From positions 1 through 33,596 of the forward strand of contig DXCN01000009.1 of NCBI GenBank assembly GCA_019115985.1: a DNA stretch of 33,596 bases, given 5' to 3'. Positions 25,143 to 33,596 of the stretch are shown here, piece by piece. The notes below the pieces were generated by a model. That model saw nothing but the letters and a program-made list of their open reading frames with translations, had not been told where the DNA came from and searched no databases. A program made the position numbers and the translations under genes. This DNA comes from Candidatus Rothia avicola. GTDB lineage: Bacteria; Actinomycetota; Actinomycetes; Actinomycetales; Micrococcaceae. The first letter of the stretch is position 1, and every line of letters starts with the position of its first letter.

Positions 25143-26344
25143 ATGAAAGAGCGCATCGTCCTGGCCTACTCAGGCGGTCTAGATACCTCAGTTGCCATCG
25201 GCTGGATTGGCGAAGCAACCGGCGCAGAAGTTATTGCCGTTGCCGTTGATGTAGGGCAGGGCGGCGAGGACCTCGAGACCATCCGCCAGCGCGCCCTCGA
25301 CTGCGGTGCCGTTGAAGCCTACGTAGCAGATGCCCGCGATGAATTCGCCAACGAGTACTGCATGCCCGCCCTCAAGGCCAACGCCCTCTACATGGACGCC
25401 TACCCCCTGGTATCGGCTGTGTCCCGCCCCGTCATCACCAAGCACCTGGTAGCAGCAGCCAAGCAGTTCGGTGCCACTACCGTTGCCCACGGCTGCACCG
25501 GCAAGGGTAACGACCAGGTCCGCTTTGAGGTCGGTATCCAGACCCTGGGTCCCGAGCTCAAGTGCATCGCCCCCGTGCGTGACCTGGCCCTGACCCGTGA
25601 GAAGGCCATCGACTACGCGGAAAAGAACAACCTGCCGATCGTCACCACCAAGAAGAACCCCTTCTCCATCGACCAGAACGTCTGGGGCCGCGCTGTTGAA
25701 ACCGGCTTCCTTGAAGACATCTGGAACGGCCCACCAAGGACGTCTACGACTACACCGACGACCCCACCTTCGCCCCCACCCCCGACACCGTCGTCATCTC
25801 CTTCAAGGAAGGCATCCCCGTTGCTATCGACGGCCAGGCAGTTACCCCGCTTGAAGCTATCGAGATCATGAACCGTCGCGCAGGTGCCCAGGGCATCGGC
25901 CGCATCGACATCGTTGAAGACCGTCTGGTCGGCATCAAGTCCCGCGAAATCTACGAGGCTCCCGGCGCTATGGCCCTCATGGCTGCCCACAAGGAACTCG
26001 AAAACGTCACCATCGAGCGCGAGCAGGCCCGCTTCAAGAAGATCGTTGGCCAGCGCTGGACCGAACTGGTCTACGACGGCCAGTGGTTCTCACCGCTGAA
26101 GAAGTCCCTGGACGCCTTCATCAACGACACCCAGAAGATGGTCAACGGCGATATCCGTATGGACCTGCACGGTGGCCGCGCCGTTGTTACCGGCCGTAAG
26201 TCAGAGACCTCCCTCTACGATTTCAACCTGGCTACCTACGACGAGGGCGACACCTTCGACCAGTCCATGGCCCGCGGCTTCATTGAGCTGTTCGGCATGT
26301 CCTCTAAGGTCGCTTCAGCCCGCGACCAGCGCCTGGGCCTCTAA
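25143..26344 (+). pseudogene. argG: Argininosuccinate synthase with one apparent frameshift
   Basis: The enzyme joins citrulline and aspartate using ATP. The N-terminal ATP motif [15 protein letters not shown] and the middle [13 protein letters not shown] are intact. At the C-run 25730-25732 the frame breaks: the protein reads GFLEDIWNG correctly, then nonsense. One extra C there restores [18 protein letters not shown] and a normal C-terminus (RDQRLGL) at 26344, giving 400 residues, the standard length. Either the gene carries a one-base deletion or the sequence has an error. All other arg genes are intact, which favours an error or a recent mutation. ATG 25143 follows AAGGAG. Confidence 0.9.
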
Positions 26345-26350
26345 AACTAG

Positions 26351-27904
<1,554 letters not shown>

Positions 27905-27907
<3 letters not shown>

Positions 27908-27919
27908 GCTAAAAGCATG
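27905..27919 (+). promoter_or_regulatory. Possible -10 box for a leaderless apt transcript
   Basis: TAGGCT (27905-27910) overlaps the argH stop and ends 6 bases before the apt ATG. No ribosome site lies between them (AAAAGC only). Confidence 0.4.
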
Positions 27920-28468
27920 ATTAAGCCCGTTGATTCTTCCCTGCCCCTTGAGGAGCAGATCCCCGCTGCCTGCGCGCAGATTCAGGACTACCCCAAGGAA
28001 GGCATCCTCTTCTACGACGTCACCACCCTGTTCGCTAACCCGCAGGTTTTCCGGGTGTCGATGGAAGAGCTTGCCCGGCGTTTTGAGGGTCAGTTCGATA
28101 TCGTAGCTGGCGTTGAAGCGCGCGGCTTTTTGATGGCTTCGGCTATCGCCTACATTGCCGGTACCGGCGTCATGACCGTGCGTAAGGCTGGTAAGCTGCC
28201 GCGCGATACCTACATGAAGGAATACTCTCTGGAGTACGGCCAGGCCGCGATTGAGATTCACAAGGACGATATCCCGGCAGGTTCCCGTGTGCTGATTGTG
28301 GATGACCTGCTGGCTACCGGCGGCACCCTCGAGGCGGCCACCCACCTGATGGAGATGGCTGACCTGAAGGTTGCCGGTATTGGCGTGCTCCTGGAGCTTG
28401 AGGGCCTGGGCGGACGCGAGATCCTGGCTGGCCACCGCTTGGAGGCTCTGTCGCTGGTCGCCGAGTAG
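27917..28468 (+). CDS. apt: Adenine phosphoribosyltransferase
   Basis: This purine-salvage enzyme of 183 residues turns adenine and PRPP into AMP. DYPKEGILFYDVTTLFANP near the N-terminus, GVEARGFLMASAIAY, RKAGKLPRDTY and the PRPP-binding loop VLIVDDLLATGGTLEAA (about 131-147) are all present. The ATG at 27917 lies 9 bases after the argH stop without a ribosome site. It may be leaderless or coupled to argH. Confidence 0.94.
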   Translation: MIKPVDSSLPLEEQIPAACAQIQDYPKEGILFYDVTTLFANPQVFRVSMEELARRFEGQFDIVAGVEARGFLMASAIAYIAGTGVMTVRKAGKLPRDTYMKEYSLEYGQAAIEIHKDDIPAGSRVLIVDDLLATGGTLEAATHLMEMADLKVAGIGVLLELEGLGGREILAGHRLEALSLVAE

Positions 28469-28487
28469 AGACTGCCCTGCGCGTAGT

Positions 28488-28554
28488 ACCCCGGTTTTTG
28501 TGCATGTACCCCGGTTTTTACCTGGGGTAGATGCACAAAAACCGGGGTCTTTTA
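28488..28554 (+). terminator. Very long terminator hairpin after apt
   Basis: ACCCCGGTTTTTGTGCAT (28488-28505) pairs perfectly with ATGCACAAAAACCGGGGT (28531-28548). The stem continues past one G-G mismatch with TACCCC/GGGGTA, giving 25-base arms around an 11-base loop. CTTTT follows. TACCCCGGTTTTT also occurs twice as a direct repeat (28487, 28507). Confidence 0.85.
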
Positions 28555-28623
28555 CTTCTGCTGGGCTTTCGAACTGATTGCCGCCTGCAGATACCACTAC
28601 TGATAAGCAGCGAATAAAAGCCT

Positions 28624-28668
28624 GGGTGCCCTGCCCGGCAGAGCTGCCGCGGGCGTCCTTTCTTTTTG
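28624..28668 (+). terminator. Second terminator-like hairpin before helD
   Basis: GGGTGCCC (28624-28631) pairs with GGGCGTCC (28651-28658) using two G-T wobbles. CGGCAG/CTGCCG forms the inner stem. TTTCTTTTT follows. The 3' arm and tail match those of the terminator after helD. Confidence 0.6.
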
Positions 28669-28682
28669 CTCTGCTGTGCGGG

Positions 28683-28727
28683 TAGAATGGAGGGCTTGAA
28701 TTTTCCGCGATGAAGGGTTCCCTCTTG
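28683..28727 (+). promoter_or_regulatory. helD -10 box and competing start sites
   Basis: TAGAAT (28683-28688) is a good -10 box. AAGGG (28713-28717) lies 7 bases before an in-frame TTG at 28725, while the ATG at 28710 has no well-placed ribosome site. The TTG may therefore be the true start. Confidence 0.45.
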
Positions 28728-31025
28728 ACCGAGAACACAACCGCAACCGGTGAGCAGACTGCCGCTGAAAAAGCCTACGAGGCTCAGCTGGCAGGTGAAC
28801 GAGCCTACGTGGGCAGGCTGTACGCCCGCCTTGATGAGCTCCGAGAGATTAACGAGAAAAAGCTCAAGAGCACCCGCAAGAACCAGGCTGTTGGCAGCCA
28901 CCAGAACCGTTCAGAGCGTGACGCCTACGCCCAGCACTATGAAGACCGCCTGGCCCAGTACAACGCTGTTGACCACCGCCTGGCTTTTGGCCGTCTTGAC
29001 CTCGACGACGAGGCTATCCGCTACATCGGCCGTATCGGTCTGGCAACCGAAGACCACGAGCGCCTGCTCATTGACTGGCGCGCCCCCGAAGCAGGTACCT
29101 TCTACCAGGCCACCGCTTTCAACCGGCAGGGTGTGCGCCGCCGCCGCCACCTGATGCTAGAACGCCGCGAAGTCACCGGCTTCGAAGACGACGTGCTCGA
29201 TTCAACCCTGCTTGAGGACGGCGATGAGAACCTGCACGGTGAGGGCGCCCTGCTAGCAGCCCTGAACCGCAAGCGCACCGGCCGCATGGGCGATATCGTG
29301 GCGACCATTCAGGCAGAGCAGGACGCCATTATCCGCGCCGACCTGGCAGGCGTCCGCGTTGTGCAGGGCGGCCCCGGTACCGGTAAAACCGCCGTTGCCC
29401 TGCACCGTGCCGCCTACCTGCTCTACACCTTCCGCGAGCGTCTCAACAACGCTGGCGTTCTGGTGGTCGGCCCCTCAGCTTCCTTCATGTGGTACATTGA
29501 GCGCGTGCTGCCCTCCCTGGGCGAGACCGGCGTGGTGATGTCGTCCCTATCTACCCTGTACCCCGGTATTAAGGCTGTACCCGAAACCGACCCCGCCGTT
29601 GCCCAGATTAAGGGCGACCTGCGCATGGCCGAGGTCATTAAAAGGGCTGTGGCCGACCGTCAGAAGGTGCCGGCCAAGCCCGTGAAGATGTACGTGGATT
29701 CCACCGCCATCGAGATGACCCCCGGCATGGTCAAGCACGCCCGTGCCACCGCCCGCTCCACCGGCAAGCCCCACAACGAGGCCCGCGAGACCTTTGTGAA
29801 GGTGCTCCTGAAAGAGCTCACTACCCAGCTCAACGAAAAGCTGGATGCCGCTGCCGGCCACGCGGTTGACCGCCCCTACCTTGAAGATGATGTCCGCGGG
29901 TCCCTGGACGTCCGTCGAGCCATCAACCTCGCCTGGATGCCCCTGTCACCCGAGACCCTGGTGCGCTCGCTGTTTTCAAAGCCGGAGTACCTGCAGAGCG
30001 CAACCACGGGCGTCCTCACCGACGCTGAGCGGGACGTCCTGGCGCGCGCAGCGAACCTGCCCTTTACCGAATCCGATGTGCCCCTGCTTGATGAAGCCGC
30101 CGAGCTTCTCGGTGATTTTTCCAAGGTCGCCGGTGCCGGAGCCGCTGCCCGCGCCGAGGCGGCCCACCAGGCCAATCTCGAAAACGCCCGTAAGGCCCTG
30201 GAGAACGTGGACCAGCAGCTGGCCGATATGGGCGTGGACGGCGTGGTCACCGCCGAGCAGATTGCCGAGCTGAACGAGGAGCGCGGTGAGCGTATGACCG
30301 CTGCCCGCGCTGCACAGGCCGACCGCACCTGGGCCTACGGGCACGTGGTAGTTGACGAGGCCCAGGAGCTTTCCCCCATGCAGTGGCGCCTGCTCATGCG
30401 CCGCTGCCCCATGAAGTCCTTTACGATTGTTGGCGATATTGCGCAGGCGTCTTCGGCGGCAGCGTCGCAGTCCTGGGCGCAGGCTCTTGAGCCTTTTGTG
30501 GGGGAGCGCTTCACCCTGGACGAGCTGACCGTCAACTACCGCACCCCCGCCCAGATTTCGGATGCCGCCGTTGCGGTTGCCCGCGCTGCCGGCCTGGAGA
30601 TTTCAGCCCCCCGCGCTGTGCGCGAGGGCAGGTGGGCGCCGTCCGCCCGTATTGTGGGTGAGGACGGCCTCTACCCGGCTGTGGTGAGCACCGTCAGTGA
30701 TGAGCTGGAGCAGGGCGCCGGTGGCCTTATCGGCGTGATTGTCAGCGAGGAACGCTACCGCGAGACCGCCCTGGCGATTGCTGCCGAGCACAAAGGTAAG
30801 CTGGGCACCTCGGCCTCTGCCCTGGAACACCAGGTACTGATTCTGACTCCCTGGGAAGCCAAAGGCCTGGAGTTCGACACCGTGATTATCGTTGAGCCTG
30901 CCGACCTGGTGCGTGCAGCTAACGGTTCGGTGGGCGACCTGTATGTTTCCATGACCCGCCCCACCCAGCGCCTGCACCTGCTCGCTTCTCGTGACCTGCC
31001 TGCGGGCATCGCTCCTACCGAGTAG
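28710..31025 (+). CDS. helD: HelD-like helicase / RNA polymerase recycling factor
   Basis: This superfamily 1 ATPase has 771 residues from ATG 28710, or 766 from TTG 28725, which has the better ribosome site. An N-terminal coiled coil (EAQLAGERAYVGRLYARLDE; about 25-60) precedes Walker A VQGGPGTGKTAVALHRAAYL (about 218-235). Walker B is VVVDEAQELSPMQWRLL, with TIVGDIAQASS, VNYRTPAQISDAA and the C-terminal LTPWEAKGLEFDTVIIVEPA and YVSMTRPTQRLHLLA. Actinobacterial HelD proteins bind RNA polymerase and release it from nucleic acid. The gene is flanked by terminators on both sides. Confidence 0.9.
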   Translation: MKGSLLTENTTATGEQTAAEKAYEAQLAGERAYVGRLYARLDELREINEKKLKSTRKNQAVGSHQNRSERDAYAQHYEDRLAQYNAVDHRLAFGRLDLDDEAIRYIGRIGLATEDHERLLIDWRAPEAGTFYQATAFNRQGVRRRRHLMLERREVTGFEDDVLDSTLLEDGDENLHGEGALLAALNRKRTGRMGDIVATIQAEQDAIIRADLAGVRVVQGGPGTGKTAVALHRAAYLLYTFRERLNNAGVLVVGPSASFMWYIERVLPSLGETGVVMSSLSTLYPGIKAVPETDPAVAQIKGDLRMAEVIKRAVADRQKVPAKPVKMYVDSTAIEMTPGMVKHARATARSTGKPHNEARETFVKVLLKELTTQLNEKLDAAAGHAVDRPYLEDDVRGSLDVRRAINLAWMPLSPETLVRSLFSKPEYLQSATTGVLTDAERDVLARAANLPFTESDVPLLDEAAELLGDFSKVAGAGAAARAEAAHQANLENARKALENVDQQLADMGVDGVVTAEQIAELNEERGERMTAARAAQADRTWAYGHVVVDEAQELSPMQWRLLMRRCPMKSFTIVGDIAQASSAAASQSWAQALEPFVGERFTLDELTVNYRTPAQISDAAVAVARAAGLEISAPRAVREGRWAPSARIVGEDGLYPAVVSTVSDELEQGAGGLIGVIVSEERYRETALAIAAEHKGKLGTSASALEHQVLILTPWEAKGLEFDTVIIVEPADLVRAANGSVGDLYVSMTRPTQRLHLLASRDLPAGIAPTE

Positions 31026-31046
31026 CTGCACGAGAATCCGTAGCGT

Positions 31047-31110
31047 AAGGACGCTCCCACCCCCTTTCCTGCCCGCGGGCAGGGAGACGGGGGAAGGGCG
31101 TCCTTTCTCT
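31047..31110 (+). terminator. Nested terminator after helD
   Basis: AAGGACGC (31047-31054) pairs with GCGTCCTT (31098-31105). Inside, CCTGCCC (31068-31074) pairs with GGGCAGG (31077-31083), and C-run and G-run blocks pair between. A TTTCTCTTTCTC tail follows. The outer and inner stems use the same sequences as the rplT terminator. Confidence 0.82.
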
Positions 31111-31225
31111 TTCTCTCGATCAGAGAACACCGGAAGCGCCCGCTGCCCGTCCCCGCGGTGAACTGGTACCTTTGTAGAGGTGGCTTTGCCACTGCTTTTT
31201 GTTCATTACTAACCATGGAGTAACC

Positions 31226-32533
31226 GTGTCTGAAGAGACTCTTGCAGCTCAGCACAACGATGATTCCTTCGAGAATATCTGGCAGGAATTGAAGTGGCGT
31301 GGCTTTGTGCACGTCAGCACCGATGAAGAAGCCCTTGAGAAGGTGCTGGCTGAAGAGACCGTAAACTTCTATATCGGTTACGACCCCACCGCAGCTTCCC
31401 TGCACCTGGGGCACCTGGTCCAGCTGCTGCTCATGCGTCGCCTGCAGCTGGCTGGCCACCACCCCTTCGGCCTGGTCGGCGGTGCTACCGGCCTGATTGG
31501 TGATCCCCGCCAGACCTCTGAGCGCGTGCTCAACTCCCGCGATGTCGTTGAGGGCTGGGTAAGCCGTCTGCGCGGCCAGATTGAGCGTTTCTTGTCCTTT
31601 GAGGGTGAGAACGGGGCCCAGATGGTTAATAACCTGGACTGGACCAGCGAACTATCTGCCATCGATTTCCTGCGCGAAATCGGTAAGAACTTCCGCGTGG
31701 GCACCATGATTAAAAAGGAAATCGTGGCTAAGCGCCTGAACTCTGAAGAGGGCATCTCCTACACAGAGTTCTCTTACCAGATTCTGCAGGGCAATGACTT
31801 CCTGGAACTTAACCGCCGCCACGGCATAACCCTTCAGTGCGGTGGCTCCGACCAGTGGGGCAACCTGACCAGCGGTACCGAGCTGGTACGCAAGGTCACC
31901 GGTAAATCTGTCCACGCCCTGGGTACCCCGCTCATTACTAACTCTGATGGCACCAAGTTTGGTAAGTCTGAGGGTAACGCTATCTGGCTTGACCCCGAGA
32001 TGTGCTCACCCTATGCCTTCTACCAGTTCTGGCTGAACACCGCTGACGCTGACGTAGCTGACCGCCTCAAGGTCTTCACCTTCAAGACCCGCGACGAAAT
32101 TGCTGCCCTGCAGAAGTCTGTTGAAGAAGAGCCCTTCAAGCGCCTAGCCCAGAAGACCCTGGCCTACGAGGTGACCTCTCTGGTACACGGTGTTGAGGCT
32201 ACCGAAAAGGTAATCGCTGCTTCTGAGGCTCTCTTCGGCAAGGGCGATTTCGCTACCCTGGACGAGGCTACCCTCAAGGCCGCTACCGCCGAGCTGCCCC
32301 ATGCGGTACTTTCAGCTGACCAGCTAGACATGGTGACTGTACTGACCGAGACTGGCCTTTCTGCTTCTAAGTCCGAGGCCCGCCGCACCCTCAAGGAAGG
32401 TGGCGCTGCAATCAACAACGTCAAGGTACAGGGCGAGGACGCCGCCCTCACTGAGTCCGACCTGCTTCTCGGCAAGTACGCGGTAGTTCGCCGCGGCAAG
32501 AAGAACATGGCAGTTGTTGAGGTTGCCCAGTAA
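31226..32533 (+). CDS. tyrS: Tyrosine-tRNA ligase
   Basis: This class I synthetase of 435 residues charges tRNA-Tyr. The HIGH motif appears as HLGH (60-63) in DPTAASLHLGHLVQL. The KMSKS loop appears as KFGKS (about 243-247) in SDGTKFGKSEGNAIW. GGATGLIGDPRQTSERVL, YTEFSYQILQGNDFLEL and CGGSDQWGNLTSG fit bacterial TyrRS. A C-terminal S4 RNA-binding domain is visible (GLSASKSEARRTLKEGGAAI; NNVKVQGEDAAL). The GTG at 31226 has GGAG 5 bases upstream; an ATG at 31199 would add 9 residues. No T-box leader was evident in the 200 bases upstream. Confidence 0.95.
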   Translation: MSEETLAAQHNDDSFENIWQELKWRGFVHVSTDEEALEKVLAEETVNFYIGYDPTAASLHLGHLVQLLLMRRLQLAGHHPFGLVGGATGLIGDPRQTSERVLNSRDVVEGWVSRLRGQIERFLSFEGENGAQMVNNLDWTSELSAIDFLREIGKNFRVGTMIKKEIVAKRLNSEEGISYTEFSYQILQGNDFLELNRRHGITLQCGGSDQWGNLTSGTELVRKVTGKSVHALGTPLITNSDGTKFGKSEGNAIWLDPEMCSPYAFYQFWLNTADADVADRLKVFTFKTRDEIAALQKSVEEEPFKRLAQKTLAYEVTSLVHGVEATEKVIAASEALFGKGDFATLDEATLKAATAELPHAVLSADQLDMVTVLTETGLSASKSEARRTLKEGGAAINNVKVQGEDAALTESDLLLGKYAVVRRGKKNMAVVEVAQ

Positions 32534-32770
32534 GTTCTGTTGTTGAAAAGCAGGCTCGCGCTGGATGGAGCCCAGCAGATTCCGAGCGCGCGAGGAAAAT
32601 AATCTGCGGGCGGAATAGGCGTAAGCCTGACCCTCACGCCCCGCCTAACGGCGGATTTCGTTCGCTCTTGTGTGCTCGCGCGCTCGCACTCGCTCACTTC
32701 ATCGGTGCCAGCAGCTTCGCTGCGAGCCTACTTTTCCTTTACCTTGTAGATATACCTCAGCAAGAACAGT
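32534..32770. repeat. Repeat-rich GC tail after tyrS
   Basis: No gene was seen. It contains CTCGCGC/GCGCGAG (32555-32561, 32588-32594), GCAGATT (32575-32581) facing AATCTGC (32600-32606), the small hairpin AGGC-4-GCCT, GCAGC-3-GCTGC, and a run of CGCTCGC-type words (32660-32700). The stretch ACTCGCTCACTTCATCGG near 32690 resembles the right edge of the argB-argD palindrome. It may hold a degraded copy of that element and the tyrS terminator. Confidence 0.5.
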
Positions 32771-32962
32771 TATTTAGCTATTTACCCTGGTCAGAGCGGT
32801 GAAAGCGAATGAAATTGGAGGTAGGGCAGGGTGAGGTTCTGCGAGGCTAGAAAATTTTTTCAAAATATTTTTGAGAAAATTTAACCCGCTGTTTACCAGG
32901 GCAAATACCTTTGATTGTGTGGCTTTGAGTGGTGTTTTGAGGGAAAAAGAGCCCTGTTCGGG

Positions 32963-32991
32963 TTGCATACTCCAAAAAAACTGCGTAAAGT
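32963..32991 (+). promoter_or_regulatory. Probable rRNA operon promoter
   Basis: TTGCAT (32963-32968) and TAAAGT (32986-32991) are separated by exactly 17 bases. The upstream DNA has A/T runs (near 32850-32880) that could act as an UP-like element. A leader of about 550 bases would precede 16S rRNA. TATAAC just after is an alternative -10. Confidence 0.5.
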
Positions 32992-33288
32992 ATAACGAGT
33001 CGCTGAGGCACGGGGAACCGGCCGAGAAGCGAAAAATAATCGGATAGTGCACCACAGGTTGAGTCGATAAAGACTCCCAGGGAGAGTTGATTGAACTGGT
33101 TTTCGGGTTTGAAGCTAAGGCTTTGAAGTAAAGAAAAGAGCTTGTGGCTATCGTCACGCTCTAACGAGTTGCGATGATGGAAAAAGCATTATAGACTGAA
33201 TGAGTTGCCCAAGCGGGTAACACAAAAAACTGAGAATGACCGATACGAAACACCGGCCAATATTTGGCTAGGGTTGAGAATGCGGTTT

Positions 33289-33311
33289 GTTGCTTGAAAA
33301 CTCAATAGCGT
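33289..33311 (+). promoter_or_regulatory. boxA-like rRNA antitermination element
   Basis: TGTTGCTTGAAAACTCAATA resembles the conserved TTTGAGAACTCAACAGCG-type element found in actinobacterial rRNA leaders. It lies about 235 bases before 16S rRNA. The match is from memory of that motif. Confidence 0.5.
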
Positions 33312-33545
33312 ACCAATGTTATAAATAACATTCTTATCGTCCATCATCACAATACCAAGACCACAACGGTCCTGGAGTGATTATGGTCTTGAACTGATAC
33401 CAAATATTTATATAACAATGTGAGAAACCAAGGGTTTCTTGCAGAATTTGATAATCATATGGTTTCAGATTCGTCAGCTTGAACCACACCACCCCGTGGT
33501 GAATGGTTCGCTAACAATCAGAGACCAGGATCATCAACTACTTCA

Positions 33546-33596
33546 TTTTTTCAACGGAGAGTTTGATTCTGGCTCAGGACGAACGCTGGCGGCGTG
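33546..33596 (+). rRNA. rrs: 16S ribosomal RNA, 5' end (continues beyond window)
   Basis: The start is recognised from AGAGTTTGATTCTGGCTCAG followed by GACGAACGCTGGCGGCGTG, the universal 5' segment of bacterial 16S rRNA. Only about 50 bases are inside the window. The mature 5' end is estimated at about 33546 from the TTTTTTCAACGGAGAG stretch and could be off by a few bases. Confidence 0.95.

Larger units (their letters stand above)
32771..33545 (+). other. AT-rich rRNA operon promoter and leader region
   Basis: No gene was accepted in these 775 bases. The region is clearly more AT-rich than the coding DNA. It contains a promoter (32963-32991) and a boxA-like leader element (33289-33311). Leader hairpins are AATGTTAT-2-ATAACATT (33315-33332), CAAGACCA/TGGTCTTG (33356-33363, 33384-33391) and an ACCAC/GTGGT stem near 33487-33501. 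These are typical antitermination and processing signals before 16S rRNA. Confidence 0.65.

Noticed and set aside
31130..31225. Possible T-box riboswitch before tyrS
   Set aside because: No T-box core sequence or terminator/antiterminator pair could be recognised in the upstream bases.
32774..33157. 127-residue leftward ORF in the rRNA promoter region
   Set aside because: It covers the likely rRNA promoter, is read against it, and has odd composition without recognisable domains.
33294..33324. Second rRNA promoter (TTGAAA and TTATAA)
   Set aside because: The spacing is 19 bases and the TTGAAA is part of the boxA-like element, so an RNA signal is more likely.

Overview
The window looks like chromosomal DNA from a high-GC Gram-positive bacterium of the Micrococcaceae, most like Rothia. 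The genus is inferred from gene content and order, not from a database search. Supporting signs are the order LysM protein - hisC - hisB - hisH - small membrane protein - hisA/priA - SseB-like protein, a DUF1844 protein next to infC-rpmI-rplT, an actinobacterial HelD, many GTG starts, several probable leaderless starts, and the 5' end of an actinobacterial 16S rRNA gene at the right edge.

Layout, left to right. (1) 1-4680: the tail of a LysM protein, then a tightly packed histidine operon with a small membrane protein and an SseB-family protein. (2) 4677-7118: a convergent DUF1844 gene, then the translation operon infC-rpmI-rplT. It has a long leader, an AUU start for IF-3 and a nested terminator. 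(3) 7119-8964: an accessory-looking stretch with palindromic repeats, a nitroreductase, and a RelB/DinJ-YoeB toxin-antitoxin pair behind a palindromic operator. (4) 8965-11316: a SpoU-type methyltransferase overlapping a MutT-like Nudix gene, then two unrecognised membrane proteins. (5) 11466-16054: pheS-pheT and a two-span membrane protein. (6) 16273-27907: arginine biosynthesis in order, argC-argJ-argB-argD, argF-argR, then argG and argH. An ankyrin protein, an acyl-CoA ligase and a small acidic ORF are inserted between argR and argG. (7) 27917-32533: apt, helD and tyrS. (8) 32534-33596: a repeat-rich tail, an AT-rich rRNA promoter and leader, and the first about 50 bases of 16S rRNA.

How the genes work together. 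HisC, HisB, HisH and HisA/PriA are four histidine steps; the rest of the pathway is outside the window. ArgC, ArgJ, ArgB, ArgD, ArgF, ArgG and ArgH cover glutamate to arginine, using the acetyl-recycling ArgJ, with ArgR as repressor. Three probable ArgR operators (before argC, argF and argG) share one geometry: GCA(T/A)A half-sites exactly 20 bp apart.

The most interesting signals are non-coding. The 9-mer GGCGTCCGC (or its complement) occurs 13 times by eye against about one expected from composition. It is concentrated in intergenic DNA and appears as inverted pairs inside terminators, which resembles the DNA-uptake sequences of Neisseria and Pasteurellaceae. Several intergenic gaps also hold palindromes with related arms (CAGRTATTTC type). 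argG and a small upstream ORF each appear to lack one C in a C-run, so either both are damaged or the sequence has local errors. No CRISPR array, tRNA gene, insertion sequence or prophage was seen.
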